From: Pseudomonas sp. A34-9
Lineage (GTDB): Bacteria > Pseudomonadota > Gammaproteobacteria > Pseudomonadales > Pseudomonadaceae
Assembly (NCBI RefSeq): GCF_029543085.1
Contig: NZ_CP119967.1
Coordinates: 1,204,501 to 1,268,500, forward strand
Length of the DNA stretch: 64,000 nt
Direction of reading: 5' to 3'
Positions 25,935 through 35,351 of the stretch are shown in pieces; the first letter of the stretch is position 1; every line of letters begins with the position of its first letter. The notes below the pieces were generated by a model. It did no database searches, was not told the origin of the DNA, and worked only from the letters and a program-made list of their open reading frames with translations. A program made the position numbers and the translations under genes.

Positions 25935-26477
25935 ATGGCCCAGCCGTCCACTACCTACAAGTTTGAACTGAACCTCACCGACCTCGACCGCAGTGTTTAC
26001 GAGAGCGTCAAGCAGACCATCGCCCGTCACCCTTCGGAAACCGAAGAGCGCATGACCGTGCGACTGCTGGCCTACGCGCTCTGGTACAACGAGCAGTTGT
26101 CGTTTGGCCGTGGTCTGTCAGACGTGGATGAACCTGCGCTGTGGGAAAAGAGCCTGGATGATCGTGTTCTGCACTGGATCGAAGTCGGCCAGCCAGACGC
26201 CGACCGTCTGACCTGGTGCTCGCGTCGCACCGAGCGCACCAGTTTGCTGGCCTACGGCAGCCTGCGCGTTTGGGAAACCAAAGTGATCCCGGCGATCAAG
26301 AATCTGAAAAACGTCAACATCGCTGCCGTCCCGCAAGAAGTGCTGGAAACCCTGGCCAAGGACATGCCCCGCGTTATCAAGTGGGACGTGATGATCAGCG
26401 AAGGGACGATCTTCGTCACCGACGACCGCGGTCAGCACGAAGTCCAGTTGCAATGGCTGCAAGGTGAGCGCGGCTGA
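25935..26477 (+). CDS. yaeQ: YaeQ family protein
   Basis: Protein of 180 residues with a PD-(D/E)XK nuclease-like fold, known from structures of the family. It contains RHPSETEERMTVRLLAYALW and WIEVGQPDADRLTWCSRR, the family core. E. coli YaeQ was first noted as a suppressor of rfaH defects, but its biochemical role is unresolved. The ATG at 25935 is chosen since MAQPSTTYKFELNLTD matches the family start; an in-frame ATG 33 bases upstream is unlikely. It lies 55 bases before recJ. Confidence 0.87.
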   Translation: MAQPSTTYKFELNLTDLDRSVYESVKQTIARHPSETEERMTVRLLAYALWYNEQLSFGRGLSDVDEPALWEKSLDDRVLHWIEVGQPDADRLTWCSRRTERTSLLAYGSLRVWETKVIPAIKNLKNVNIAAVPQEVLETLAKDMPRVIKWDVMISEGTIFVTDDRGQHEVQLQWLQGERG

Positions 26478-26532
26478 TCCCGCGCCTTCAACTGAATAAT
26501 CCCACGTATTAAAGAGAAGTCTCCTTCACCCC

Positions 26533-28242
26533 ATGCGCATCGAACCTCGTCAACTGCCTGCCACTCTGCCCTTTCTGGGTGATATTCCGCCGCTGCTGAC
26601 CCGCCTGTACGCGGCACGGGGCGTGCAGTCCGAGGCAGAACTGGACAAGAGCCTGGCGCGGTTGATCCCGTTCCAGCAGCTCAAGGGCATAGACGCAGCG
26701 GTGGACTTGCTGGTGACGGCGCTGGAGCAACGCCAGCGCATTCTCATCGTCGGCGACTTCGATGCGGACGGAGCGACGGCCAGCACCGTTGGCATGCTCG
26801 GCTTGCGTTTGCTCGGTGCAGCGCACGTCGATTATCTGGTGCCGAACCGCTTTGAATATGGCTACGGCCTGACCCCTGAAATCGTCGAAGTCGCTTTGAC
26901 CCGCGAGCCGCATTTGCTGGTCACCGTCGACAACGGCATTTCCAGCGTCGAGGGCGTGGCAGCGGCCAAGCGTGCCGGCCTGAAGGTGTTGATCACCGAC
27001 CACCACTTGCCCGGCGATGAACTGCCGCAGGCCGACGCGCTGGTCAACCCCAACCAGCCCGGTTGCGAATTCCCAAGCAAGGCGCTGGCCGGCGTCGGGG
27101 TGATTTTCTACGTGTTGATGGCGTTGCGCGCGCGTTTGCGTAGCCTCGGCTGGTACGAGAACAAGCCGCAGCCGAACATCGGTGAACTGCTTGATCTGGT
27201 AGCGCTGGGCAGCGTTGCCGACGTGGTGCCGCTCGATGCCAACAACCGGATTCTGGTGCATCAAGGTCTCGAACGAATTCGCGCCGGACGTGCGCGGCCA
27301 GGGATCAAAGCGATTCTTGAAGTGGCCAAGCGTGACGCTGCACGCATTACTTCCACGGATCTGGGGTTCATCGTCGGCCCCCGACTCAACGCCGCCGGGC
27401 GTCTGGATGACATGAGCCTGGGCATCGAATGCCTGCTCACCGCCGACATCAACCTGGCCCGGGAAATGGCCGGGCAACTGGACGGCATGAACCAGGATCG
27501 CAAATCCATCGAGCAGGGCATGCAGCGCGAAGCGCTGGCGCAGCTCAAGGACTTGCCGGTGGAGTCGATGCCGTTTGGTTTGTGCCTGTTCGATCCGGAA
27601 TGGCACCAAGGTGTGATCGGTATCCTTGCGTCGCGGATGAAAGAGCGTTATTTCCGTCCGACCATTGCCTTTGCCGATGCCGGTGATGGTTTGCTGAAAG
27701 GTTCGGGGCGCTCTGTTCAAGGCTTCCATATCCGTGATGCCCTGAGTGTGGTTGCGGCGCAGCATCCGAACCTGATCGCCAAGTACGGTGGTCACGCGAT
27801 GGCTGCCGGTCTGACCTTGCCGCAGGAGAATTTTCCGCTGTTCGCCGAGGCGTTCGACGCTGAAGTGCGCAGGCAACTTCGCGAGGAAGACCTGACCGGG
27901 CGCATGCTCTCGGACGGCACGCTGGCGGTCGAAGAGTTCCACCTCGAACTGGCCCGCGCGCTGCGCCACGCCGGGCCTTGGGGGCAGCACTTTCCGGAGC
28001 CGCTGTTTCATGGCGTGTTCCAGTTGGTCGAACAGCGCGTTGTCGGCGAACGGCATTTGAAAGTGGTGCTCAAGAGTGAATGCGGCTCGGTGAAACTGGA
28101 TGGCATCGCCTTTGGCATTGACCGCGATATCTGGCCGAATCCGACGATTCAGTGGGTGGAGTTGGCTTATAAACTCGACGTGAACGAGTTCCGGGGCAAC
28201 GAGACCGTGCAACTGATGATTGCCCATATCGAACCGCGTTAA
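26533..28242 (+). CDS. recJ: Single-stranded-DNA-specific exonuclease RecJ
   Basis: 5'-3' exonuclease of 569 residues acting in RecF-pathway recombination and mismatch repair. DHH-family motifs are GDFDADGATAS at 75-85, TVDNGISSVEG at about 131 and TDHHLPGDELP with Asp156-His157-His158. The DHHA1 part contains GSGRSVQGFHIRDAL and YGGHAMAAGLTL, and an OB-fold ends the protein. Length is typical. Confidence 0.96.
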   Translation: MRIEPRQLPATLPFLGDIPPLLTRLYAARGVQSEAELDKSLARLIPFQQLKGIDAAVDLLVTALEQRQRILIVGDFDADGATASTVGMLGLRLLGAAHVDYLVPNRFEYGYGLTPEIVEVALTREPHLLVTVDNGISSVEGVAAAKRAGLKVLITDHHLPGDELPQADALVNPNQPGCEFPSKALAGVGVIFYVLMALRARLRSLGWYENKPQPNIGELLDLVALGSVADVVPLDANNRILVHQGLERIRAGRARPGIKAILEVAKRDAARITSTDLGFIVGPRLNAAGRLDDMSLGIECLLTADINLAREMAGQLDGMNQDRKSIEQGMQREALAQLKDLPVESMPFGLCLFDPEWHQGVIGILASRMKERYFRPTIAFADAGDGLLKGSGRSVQGFHIRDALSVVAAQHPNLIAKYGGHAMAAGLTLPQENFPLFAEAFDAEVRRQLREEDLTGRMLSDGTLAVEEFHLELARALRHAGPWGQHFPEPLFHGVFQLVEQRVVGERHLKVVLKSECGSVKLDGIAFGIDRDIWPNPTIQWVELAYKLDVNEFRGNETVQLMIAHIEPR

Positions 28243-28247
28243 AGACT

Positions 28248-28322
28248 AAAAGATCGCAGCCTGCGGCAGCTCCTGCCGTAATCGCATTGCAATGCAGGAG
28301 CGGCCGAAGGCTGCGATCTTTT
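28248..28322. repeat. REPIN-like inverted pair, class A, diverged
   Basis: Same core as the 1373 element but with CTCCTGCCG and GCAGGAGCGGCCGAAGG changes near the loop, so the inner arms have drifted while the outer AAAAGATCGCAGCC arms remain perfect. Confidence 0.8.
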
Positions 28323-28496
28323 CAGGAACCCTCCGAGATCACCGGTTGTCGACTAGGCTCTAAGCACTGCTTGATTGGCCTTGTGACGTCTCGTCGAATT
28401 TTTTGCCCGCGGGGGCGGGTGCTGCACCTTTTCCTGTCACTCGTCGACTATTCAAACAGAACCCTGGAGCCTGCCCACTGATTTGAGAGGTGCCCC

Positions 28497-29603
28497 ATGA
28501 GTCTGCTGCTTGAACCCTTTACCCTTCGCCAACTGACGTTGCCCAACCGCATCGCCGTCTCACCGATGTGCCAATACTCCAGCGTCGACGGCCTGGCCAA
28601 CGACTGGCACCTGGTGCACCTCGGCAGCCGCGCCGTGGGCGGCGCCGGTCTGGTATTTACCGAAGCCACAGCCGTCACGGCCGACGGGCGGATCACCGCC
28701 GAAGACCTTGGCCTGTGGAACGACGAACAGATCGAACCGCTGCAACGCATCACCCGCTTCATCACCGCCCAAGGCGCAGTCGCCGGCATTCAATTGGCCC
28801 ACGCCGGGCGCAAGGCCAGCACCCATCGGCCGTGGATCGGCAAGCATGGCAGCGTCAAACCCGATGACGGTGGCTGGACCCCGGTCGGGCCGTCGCCGAT
28901 TGCCTTTGACCCACAACACACGCAACCGAAGCCGCTCGATGAAGGGCAGATCGCCGACGTCATCCAGGCGTTTGTCGATGCCGCGAAACGCGCGCTGACG
29001 GCCGGTTTCAGCGTGGTCGAGGTACACGCGGCGCATGGTTATCTGCTGCATCAGTTTCTTTCGCCGTTGAGCAATCAGCGCCGCGATCAGTACGGTGGTT
29101 CGTTTGAAAACCGCATTCGTCTGGTGCTGCAAGTCACTGAAGCGGTGAGAGCGGTCTGGCCTGAGGAATTGCCGGTGTTTGTCCGCGTGTCGGCCACTGA
29201 CTGGGTGGAGGACGGCTGGAACCCGGATGAAACCGTGGAGCTGGCGCGGCGTCTGCACACCTTGGGCGCCGACCTGATCGACGTTTCCTCGGGCGGCACG
29301 GCGGCCAATGCAGAGATTCCCGTTGGCCCGGGCTATCAGACACGCTTCGCCGAGCGTGTACGCAAAGAGTCAGGCATCGCCACTGGCACCGTAGGAATGA
29401 TTACCGAGCCGGCGCAAGCCGAGCACATCCTGCGCACCTGTCAGGCCGACATCATCTTCCTCGCCCGCGAGCTGTTGCGTGATCCTTACTGGCCACTGCA
29501 TGCCGACGATGATCTGGGTGGGCGCAAAGCGGTGTGGCCGGCGCAGTATCAGCGCGCGACTCATCGGGATCAGCCGATTCATGAGTCTGATTTGCGCGAT
29601 TGA
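28497..29603 (+). CDS. xenA: NADH:flavin oxidoreductase, XenA/YqjM-type ene-reductase
   Basis: FMN enzyme of 368 residues of the old yellow enzyme family. Cys25 in SPMCQYS, in place of the usual Thr, marks the thermophilic-like/XenA subgroup in which this Cys tunes the flavin. HAAHGYLLHQFLSPLSNQR holds the substrate-binding histidine and PGYQTRFAERVRKE the C-terminal part. It reduces activated C=C bonds and nitro compounds with NAD(P)H. An intrinsic terminator follows, so it is monocistronic. Confidence 0.87.
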   Translation: MSLLLEPFTLRQLTLPNRIAVSPMCQYSSVDGLANDWHLVHLGSRAVGGAGLVFTEATAVTADGRITAEDLGLWNDEQIEPLQRITRFITAQGAVAGIQLAHAGRKASTHRPWIGKHGSVKPDDGGWTPVGPSPIAFDPQHTQPKPLDEGQIADVIQAFVDAAKRALTAGFSVVEVHAAHGYLLHQFLSPLSNQRRDQYGGSFENRIRLVLQVTEAVRAVWPEELPVFVRVSATDWVEDGWNPDETVELARRLHTLGADLIDVSSGGTAANAEIPVGPGYQTRFAERVRKESGIATGTVGMITEPAQAEHILRTCQADIIFLARELLRDPYWPLHADDDLGGRKAVWPAQYQRATHRDQPIHESDLRD

Positions 29604-29621
29604 GTCGGTAGCGGCAAAGCA

Positions 29622-29657
29622 AAAAGCCCCGGTCAGTGATGGCCGGGGCTTCTTTCT
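29622..29657 (+). terminator. Intrinsic terminator after xenA
   Basis: AAGCCCCGG / CCGGGGCTT stem with TCTTTCT tail. Confidence 0.85.
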
Positions 29658-29690
29658 AGTTGGTGTTTTTGTGTTGAGTGGGCGGACGCT

Positions 29691-29782
29691 ATCGCGAGCA
29701 GGCTCACTCCTACAGTTGATCTGCATCGAACACTCATTTTGTGAACGATAGATCCCCCTGTAGGAGTGAGCCTGCTCGCGAT
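29691..29782. repeat. REPIN-like inverted pair, class D
   Basis: Two perfect inverted copies of ATCGCGAGCAGGCTCACTCC plus TACA, with a 42-base spacer, between the convergent xenA and opgD genes. Confidence 0.85.
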
Positions 29783-29809
29783 GAGGCCCGATCAGACGCT
29801 AGAGAACCC

Positions 29810-31438
29810 TCAAGGATACTTACGCTTGTCCGGCGCCGGCGGGAAGTACTGATACAACCAGGTCTCGCTCAACGTGCGGTCATTGGTGCGGATAAACAGC
29901 CGTAGCTCCACCGGCTCAACACTGTCACTGGTCGGGTACCAGTCAAACAGGATCCGGTACCCCTTGATGTCATCCAGCACCAGCACACTGAAATCCTGCA
30001 CCTTGCCGTTCGAGCAGGTCACCACCGGTTCAATCCCGGTGCCCTGCGGCAGACGATCCAGACCGCCACCGGTGAAGTCCACCGCAAAGCGACGCGCCCA
30101 AACCGGCGGATAATGCTCGCCCGGTGCCCAGCCCTCAACGAAACCGCCCATGCCGGAACGAGTAGCTTGTACTCGGGCCAGCGGCGTGCTCACCGGCGGC
30201 AGTGCGCTCCAGTAGAGCTTGTAGCCGTAGTTCAGCGAGTCGCCAGCAGCCACCGGTTTTTTTGGGGTCCAGAACGCCACGATGTTATCGAGGGTTTCGC
30301 CAGTCGTAGGAATTTCCAGCAGATCAATTGAGCCCTCGCCCCACGCGGTAGTCGGTTCTACCCACAGGCTCGGGCGCTTGCTGTACCAGTCGACGGTGTC
30401 CTGATAATTGGCGAACTCATGGTCGGTCTGCACCAGACCAAAGCCCTTCGGATCGGTATCGGCAAACGCGTTGAACTGCAGGGTCGCCGGGTTGTTCAGC
30501 GGGCGGCAGATCCACTCGCCGTTGCCGCGCCACATCGCCAGGCGATCCGAATCGTGGATTTGCGGGTGAATGGTGTCGCACATACGGCGTTCGTGCGTGC
30601 CGCAGCTGAACATACTGGTCATCGGCGAGATGCCCAGTTGTTCGATGGCGGTGCGCGCATTGATGTGTGCGTCGACTTCCATCACCACGCGCTCGGCCTG
30701 GCAATCGATATCAAAGCGATACGCGCCGGTCGCACTCGGTGAGTCGAGCAAGGCGTATACCACAAAGCGCGTGGCGTTCTTGTCCGGTGTCTCGAACCAG
30801 AACTTGGTGAAGTCAGGGAATTCTTCGCGTTTCTTGGCGTAAGTGTCGATCGCCAGACCGCGCGCGGAGAGGCCATATTGGCCAGTCGCATCCACCGCAC
30901 GGAAATAGCTGGCGCCGAGGAACGACAGCACGTCATGTCGATCCAGCTCCGGCGCCTTGAACAGCTTGAAGCCGGCAAAACCCAGGTCGCCTTTCAACTG
31001 TTGAGTGTCGACCGAGGTGTTTTCATAGTTGAACAACGCCGGGCGGAAATGCACCTCGCGGGCGGTACGGGTCTTGGCATCGACGCTATACATGCGCACC
31101 GGCTGACGGAAACCCATGCCTACGTGGAAGAACTGCACGTCCAGTTGGCCCTTGTTCTCCTTCCACAGCGAATGCTCGCCGTCGTAGCGGATCGCGTTGA
31201 AGTTTTGCGGGGTCATGGTCGCCAGTGTCGGCGGCAGTACCTGTTTGGTGTCCTGATACGCGCTGCCGGCCAATTGCTTGGCCTGACGCTTCAGCGCTTC
31301 GAAGTCGAAGGCCTGAGCCTCGCCATCAGCCGCGCCACCATTGGCAGCCCAGGCGCGGCTGGCGAGCAGGCCAGTGGCCGACAGACCGGTGTAAGCCGCA
31401 ATGGCCATGGACGCTTTGAGCAAATTCCTGCGGTGCAT
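29810..31438 (-). CDS. opgD: Glucans biosynthesis protein D
   Basis: Periplasmic protein of 542 residues that shapes osmoregulated periplasmic glucans. A twin-arginine signal is visible ([19 protein letters not shown] ... SRAWA), matching Tat export of OpgD. The MdoG/OpgD fold follows, with FQHVGM-like [38 protein letters not shown] and [12 protein letters not shown] near the C-terminus. The start is the ATG at 31438, which opens the Tat signal and has AGG upstream. No opgG/opgH pair is adjacent, so it is a stand-alone gene. Confidence 0.92.
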   Translation of the reverse strand: MHRRNLLKASMAIAAYTGLSATGLLASRAWAANGGAADGEAQAFDFEALKRQAKQLAGSAYQDTKQVLPPTLATMTPQNFNAIRYDGEHSLWKENKGQLDVQFFHVGMGFRQPVRMYSVDAKTRTAREVHFRPALFNYENTSVDTQQLKGDLGFAGFKLFKAPELDRHDVLSFLGASYFRAVDATGQYGLSARGLAIDTYAKKREEFPDFTKFWFETPDKNATRFVVYALLDSPSATGAYRFDIDCQAERVVMEVDAHINARTAIEQLGISPMTSMFSCGTHERRMCDTIHPQIHDSDRLAMWRGNGEWICRPLNNPATLQFNAFADTDPKGFGLVQTDHEFANYQDTVDWYSKRPSLWVEPTTAWGEGSIDLLEIPTTGETLDNIVAFWTPKKPVAAGDSLNYGYKLYWSALPPVSTPLARVQATRSGMGGFVEGWAPGEHYPPVWARRFAVDFTGGGLDRLPQGTGIEPVVTCSNGKVQDFSVLVLDDIKGYRILFDWYPTSDSVEPVELRLFIRTNDRTLSETWLYQYFPPAPDKRKYP

Positions 31439-31842
31439 AAATACAACCTGTCGTGTGCAATCCCGCGCCGTTCCTGGCACGTGCTGGATCAGAAATTACG
31501 GTTCGGACAAGCCTTCGGCCAAACGCAACGGACTATAAACAGATGCCGGCTAGCTTAAACGGTTCGATTGTCGAGCAGAAATGATTGATTACAAGGCTCG
31601 ATCTGGCAATGAAACAAGACATGTCTGTATTTTTTCCGACAGGGCTTTCTGATTTACACGGCATATCTGCTTTTTTCGACTAATTACTCTAAATAACCCT
31701 TTTCAGCGCCGATTTAATTTCTATTCTATGGGCATGACCGGTCGTGAAACCTCTGACCGGCGGGGCACACGACGCTGCTGAAAGGGGCAGGGCGATGTGG
31801 TGGTTCAGCAGTTCTTTGACGTATTAGAGAAGGACATCGTCC
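31439..31842. other. 404-base gap between opgD and the 61-residue gene
   Basis: AT-rich divergent control region. It holds the upstream regions of both flanking genes and a hairpin CCGGTC / GACCGG at 31738-31760. No gene, repeat family or confident promoter was recognised. Confidence 0.5.
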
Positions 31843-32028
31843 ATGGCAAAAATACAAGGCATCACCGACATGTTGGGCATCTTTCCTTGCCTGGGCAGCG
31901 GGCGCAGAAGGCGCCGGTTGAGCTCCGACGAGCTGAAACTGGTGGAACGTTATCGGGAGCTTTCGGAGAGTGATCGGATAGCCATGCGGTATCTGGTGGA
32001 TGCGATGCGGAGTGTTTCGCGGTTTTGA
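31843..32028 (+). CDS. Small basic protein of 61 residues, unknown function
   Basis: The frame opens MAKIQGITDMLGIFPCLGSG, then a cluster of five arginines and a helical segment SSDELKLVERYRELSESDRI. The C-terminal part resembles the short linker after repressor-type HTH domains, but no HTH is present. GAAGGA lies 8 bases before the ATG and a strong terminator follows within 10 bases, so it is a well-formed monocistronic unit. Function is not recognised. Confidence 0.6.
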   Translation: MAKIQGITDMLGIFPCLGSGRRRRRLSSDELKLVERYRELSESDRIAMRYLVDAMRSVSRF

Positions 32029-32036
32029 GTGGAAAT

Positions 32037-32071
32037 AAAAAGGGGCGGACTGAAAGGTCCGTCCCTTTTTT
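32037..32071 (+). terminator. Intrinsic terminator of the 61-residue gene
   Basis: AAAAAGGGGCGGAC / GTCCGTCCCTTTTTT stem-loop (one G-T pair), with matching A and T tracts, so it may act in both directions against the convergent BRO-N gene. Confidence 0.9.
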
Positions 32072-32078
32072 ATTTGGA

Positions 32079-32585
32079 TCAGCTACACGTTCCCAGTACT
32101 GGATACGGCCGCTGGCCGTGCATCAACTCCGGCACATCCCGCCATTTGACCCACGCCTGCTGTTGCCAGTGCAGCAACGGCACGGTAACGCCTGCCCAAT
32201 GCATTGAGCTCAGGCTCGGGTGGTTTTCCACAGGGCTTGATTGGGTTTCGCGCAGCATCGGGATGACTTCATGGCTCAGCCATTGGCGCAGGTGCCGGTT
32301 TTCCGGGACGAAGTGATGGACGAGCAGGGCGAACAGGCCGGACTCGCTGACCATCGCGCAATCGACGATTTCGCCATCCCGACGCAGGAGGACATGGCGG
32401 CGCTGGTCAGGATCGAGTTTCAGGGTGAGGCGTTCGTTCAGCGGATAGCCCATCAGGCGACCGAGATCCTGTACGCAGAACCAGACTTCGTGGTCTTGCA
32501 TGAACGCGTGGAGGAAGCGGTTGTGGCGGGTGAAGACGGTGGGGGTGAAGTGCGGGTGGGTTTCAGGTGGATTTGGCGTGTGCAT
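32079..32585 (-). CDS. BRO-N domain protein (phage antirepressor-like)
   Basis: Protein of 168 residues with one BRO-N domain (FLHAFMQDHEVWFCVQDLGR, then ERLTLKLDPDQRRHVL, ENRHLRQWLSHEVIPMLRE). In phages and viruses such domains occur in DNA-binding antirepressors. No C-terminal antirepressor domain follows; the tail is a short Trp-rich stretch. The ATG at 32585 is chosen because GGAG lies 6 bases before it. No other phage gene is adjacent, so this is a lone or domesticated copy. Confidence 0.75.
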   Translation of the reverse strand: MHTPNPPETHPHFTPTVFTRHNRFLHAFMQDHEVWFCVQDLGRLMGYPLNERLTLKLDPDQRRHVLLRRDGEIVDCAMVSESGLFALLVHHFVPENRHLRQWLSHEVIPMLRETQSSPVENHPSLSSMHWAGVTVPLLHWQQQAWVKWRDVPELMHGQRPYPVLGTCS

Positions 32586-33025
32586 TTCTGACTCCATGTT
32601 GAAATGAGAGTCGCCACGAATCCTTCGAAAGATCTGGGTGGCGAACCGTGCGGCGTTCGAAGTCGGAACATTCTCGATCAACATGTAAGCCGAGAGGCCC
32701 GCGCCACACGGCCCGCCATAAAGCGAAACTGACAGACAGAAATGCCTGGGTTTCAATGGGGGGCGCAGAGCGTCATGTTGATGATGTCCCGGCTTCGACC
32801 CCGGGTCGCTGAATGAACAGCGACGGGATAAAGCCTATCGGTCAGGCGCTTGCGGCGACAAGTCTACCCTTTCGCCGCACATCGTAGGAAATGGGGCTTT
32901 TTCAGGAAGGTTGTGTCTGTAGGAAATGACTGATTTTGCACTGAAGATGGTGAGCCCATCCCTGACCGGAATTTTTTCCGTTATTCATATGAATCTCGAG
33001 AAGTGCTGCAGATGATGTGAACTCA
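32586..33025. other. 440-base gap between the BRO-N gene and the SLOG-like gene
   Basis: Divergent control region. A hairpin GTCGCTG / CAGCGAC is at 32805-32824. The right half becomes AT-rich (around 32950-33020). No gene was recognised; a conserved sRNA cannot be excluded. Confidence 0.45.
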
Positions 33026-33583
33026 ATGACAACTGTATTTATTGCCGGCTCTATCAACATCAAGAACCTTGATCCGAAGGTTAAAGAGCGCATCAATAAT
33101 ATCGTTGCGTCGGATTTTGAGGTGGTGGTGGGTGATGCTGGGGGCGCCGATACCTCTATTCAGGAGTACCTGTTGAGCCTCGAACGATCCAGAACCACTG
33201 TTTTTTGCAGTGGTTCAACGCCCCGGAATAACCTTGGGCAGTGGCCCGCCAGAACAGTCGACTCCAAGCATTCCAAAGGGTCGAGAGCCTTCTTCACTGA
33301 GAAAGACGTAGTCATGGCCGAAGCGGCTGACTACGGCTTGATGATCTGGGATGCAAAGAGCACCGGTACGCTCAGCAACGTCATAGAACTGTTATCGAGA
33401 AAGAAGAAGTCGCTTGTTTTCGTCAACAAGGAAAAGGAATTCAAAGTGGTCGGAGACGTCAGTCAGCTCGAAGAGTTGATTACTTTCATGTCCGATCACG
33501 CCAAGCAAAAAGCCAACGAAAAAATCAAACTGTTCGACCGTATTTCCTTGTTGAAGCACGATCAGGCAGAGCTTTCTTTTTGA
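33026..33583 (+). CDS. Putative Rossmann/SLOG-like nucleotide-binding protein
   Basis: Protein of 185 residues, not firmly recognised. It opens with a hydrophobic strand and glycine turn (MTTVFIAGSINIKNLD), followed by VVVGDAGGADTSIQEYLL. This glycine-rich GGAD turn is like the phosphate-binding loops of SLOG/LOG and DprA-type Rossmann folds. A Lys-rich helical tail ends it. No signal peptide is present. Base composition is lower in GC than neighbours, suggesting acquisition. SLOG proteins often sense or cleave nucleotides in stress and defence contexts, but no effector partner is adjacent, so function is open. The ribosome-binding site is weak. Confidence 0.5.
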   Translation: MTTVFIAGSINIKNLDPKVKERINNIVASDFEVVVGDAGGADTSIQEYLLSLERSRTTVFCSGSTPRNNLGQWPARTVDSKHSKGSRAFFTEKDVVMAEAADYGLMIWDAKSTGTLSNVIELLSRKKKSLVFVNKEKEFKVVGDVSQLEELITFMSDHAKQKANEKIKLFDRISLLKHDQAELSF

Positions 33584-33609
33584 TGATGTTTCTCGGCTTT
33601 CCTGAACCC

Positions 33610-33628
33610 CGGCACCTTGTCGGTGCCG
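33610..33628. terminator. Hairpin between convergent genes
   Basis: CGGCACC / GGTGCCG stem with a five-base loop between the SLOG-like gene and the APC permease. It has no clear T-tract in either direction. Confidence 0.4.
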
Positions 33629-33641
33629 AGGTCAAAAACTC

Positions 33642-35126
33642 TTAGCGACTCACCTTCCAAGCATCCCCAGCCGGCGCCTTGCCATGGTCATACGGCTTGC
33701 CAATCCACATATAAACCAGGCCCAACCCAATCACGATCGCGGTGCTCAACACCATCGCATAGTTCACATACCAAGCCGCATCCGGCGTACGTGGCCAGGC
33801 CATGTTGATGATTGCGCCAACGCCATACACCAGCGCGCCGATATTCACTGGCCAGCCCCAGGCTCCGAGGGTGAATTTGCCGCTGGGTTTCCAGCCTTTC
33901 ATCCGCGCATACAAAGCAGCCAGGACGATCATCTGGAACGCGAGGTAGATGCCGATCGCCGCGAAGCTGACGATGGTCGCCACGGCGTCTTGCAGGAAGA
34001 AGCCGAGGGCGATGATTAGCGCGGGCAGGACGCCGGACACGAACAGTGCGGCAACCGGAACCTGGGTGGTAGGAGAAATCTTTTTCAGCAGTCGGCTGCC
34101 GATGACCATTTCATCGCGAGCGTAGGAATACAGCAGACGACTTGCTGCGGCCTGTAGGCTGATGACGCAGGAGATGAAGGAAATCATTACCACGCCCATC
34201 ACCACTTTCGAGCCGACCGGGCCGAAGGCGTTGTTGAGGATGGTGGTGACCGGGTCTTTGTCGGTGCCGTTGATCACCGCTTGCATTTCCGGCACGGCGA
34301 GGATCAGCGCCAGGCAGGCGAACATCGCCGCGATGCCACCGATGTAGATGGTCATGCGCATGGCCACTGGGATTTTCGCGCTCGGGTTCGGGGTTTCTTC
34401 GGCAACATCGCCGCAGGCCTCGAAGCCGTAGTAGAGGAACATCCCCGCCAGCGACGCGGTGAGGAACGCCGGCAGGTATGAGCCGTCGACGCTGATGTCG
34501 AAGGTGTTGAACAGCACGCTGAGCGGCTGGTGGCGTTCGAAGATCAGCAGGTAAACGCCGACGATGACCGCGCCGACCAGTTCGCAGAGGAAGCCGAACA
34601 TGGCGATCCGTGCCAGCACTTTGGTACCGCTGAGGTTGACCAGTGTGGCGAACAGGGTCAGCACTAAAGCGATGACAATGTTGGTGTTGTTGCTTGGCTC
34701 AAAACCGAGCATCGCGGCCAGGTACGGTCCAGCACCGACGGCGACTGCAGCGATGGTGACGCAGAGGGCGATGGAGTAGATCCAGCCAACCATCCACGCC
34801 CATTTCTTGCCCACCAAACGACGCGCCCATGGGTACACGCCGCCGGAAATCGGGAACTGCGAAACCACTTCGCCGAAGATCAGGCACACCAGTAATTGGC
34901 CGCAACCGACCAGCAAATACGCCCAAAACATCGGTGGCCCGCCAGCGGCGAGGCACAGGCCGAAGAGGGTATAAACCCCTACAACCGGTGACAGATACGT
35001 GAAGCCTAAAGCGAAGTTTTCCCACAGGCTCATGCTGCGGTTGAAGTTCGAGGTGTAGCCCAGTTTGCGCAGTTGTTCGGCATCGCTGTCGGCAACGGCT
35101 GTGGCGAGATCGGGTGAGGAACTCAT
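33642..35126 (-). CDS. APC-family amino acid/amine permease
   Basis: Inner-membrane transporter of 494 residues with about 12 segments. FPISGGVYPWARRLVGKKWAW and FYYGFEACGDVAEETPNP-like stretches (seen as YYGFEACGDVAEETPNPSAK) are typical of the APC amino acid/choline permease group. Being next to an aldehyde dehydrogenase of the PatD type and a YdcSTUV-type ABC system, uptake of an amine, GABA or a related amino acid is plausible. The ATG at 35126 (MSSSPDLATAV) is chosen; the frame stays open to 35186 without a better start. Confidence 0.82.
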   Translation of the reverse strand: MSSSPDLATAVADSDAEQLRKLGYTSNFNRSMSLWENFALGFTYLSPVVGVYTLFGLCLAAGGPPMFWAYLLVGCGQLLVCLIFGEVVSQFPISGGVYPWARRLVGKKWAWMVGWIYSIALCVTIAAVAVGAGPYLAAMLGFEPSNNTNIVIALVLTLFATLVNLSGTKVLARIAMFGFLCELVGAVIVGVYLLIFERHQPLSVLFNTFDISVDGSYLPAFLTASLAGMFLYYGFEACGDVAEETPNPSAKIPVAMRMTIYIGGIAAMFACLALILAVPEMQAVINGTDKDPVTTILNNAFGPVGSKVVMGVVMISFISCVISLQAAASRLLYSYARDEMVIGSRLLKKISPTTQVPVAALFVSGVLPALIIALGFFLQDAVATIVSFAAIGIYLAFQMIVLAALYARMKGWKPSGKFTLGAWGWPVNIGALVYGVGAIINMAWPRTPDAAWYVNYAMVLSTAIVIGLGLVYMWIGKPYDHGKAPAGDAWKVSR

Positions 35127-35268
35127 GTGTCTTTTGCTCCGTGAAATCGGCAGATTTCGGATGGCCGAGGCCGTGGCGGGGCTCAAGCGCGCCGCCCGAT
35201 TCGGTGGTTATTGTTTTGGTTTTGGTGAAGCCTGGTGGTGAATCGCCGACATCATCCGTGTGTCGCGG

Positions 35269-35346
35269 AAAAGATCGCAGCCTTCGGCAGCTCCTACAGG
35301 GTAGCGGCGTCCATCCTGTAGGAGCTGCCGCAGGCTGCGATCTTTT
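35269..35346. repeat. REPIN-like inverted pair, class A
   Basis: AAAAGATCGCAGCCTTCGGC and its inverted partner AGGAGCTGCCGCAGGCTGCG, between the APC permease and the aldehyde dehydrogenase gene. Confidence 0.85.
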
Positions 35347-35351
35347 CGCTG

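Noticed and set aside
26509..28227. Open minus-strand frame of 572 codons opposite recJ
   Set aside because: Fully antisense to recJ with no ribosome-binding site or domain.
31738..31760. CCGGTC/GACCGG hairpin as a terminator or riboswitch
   Set aside because: Short stem, no T-tract and no recognised aptamer features.
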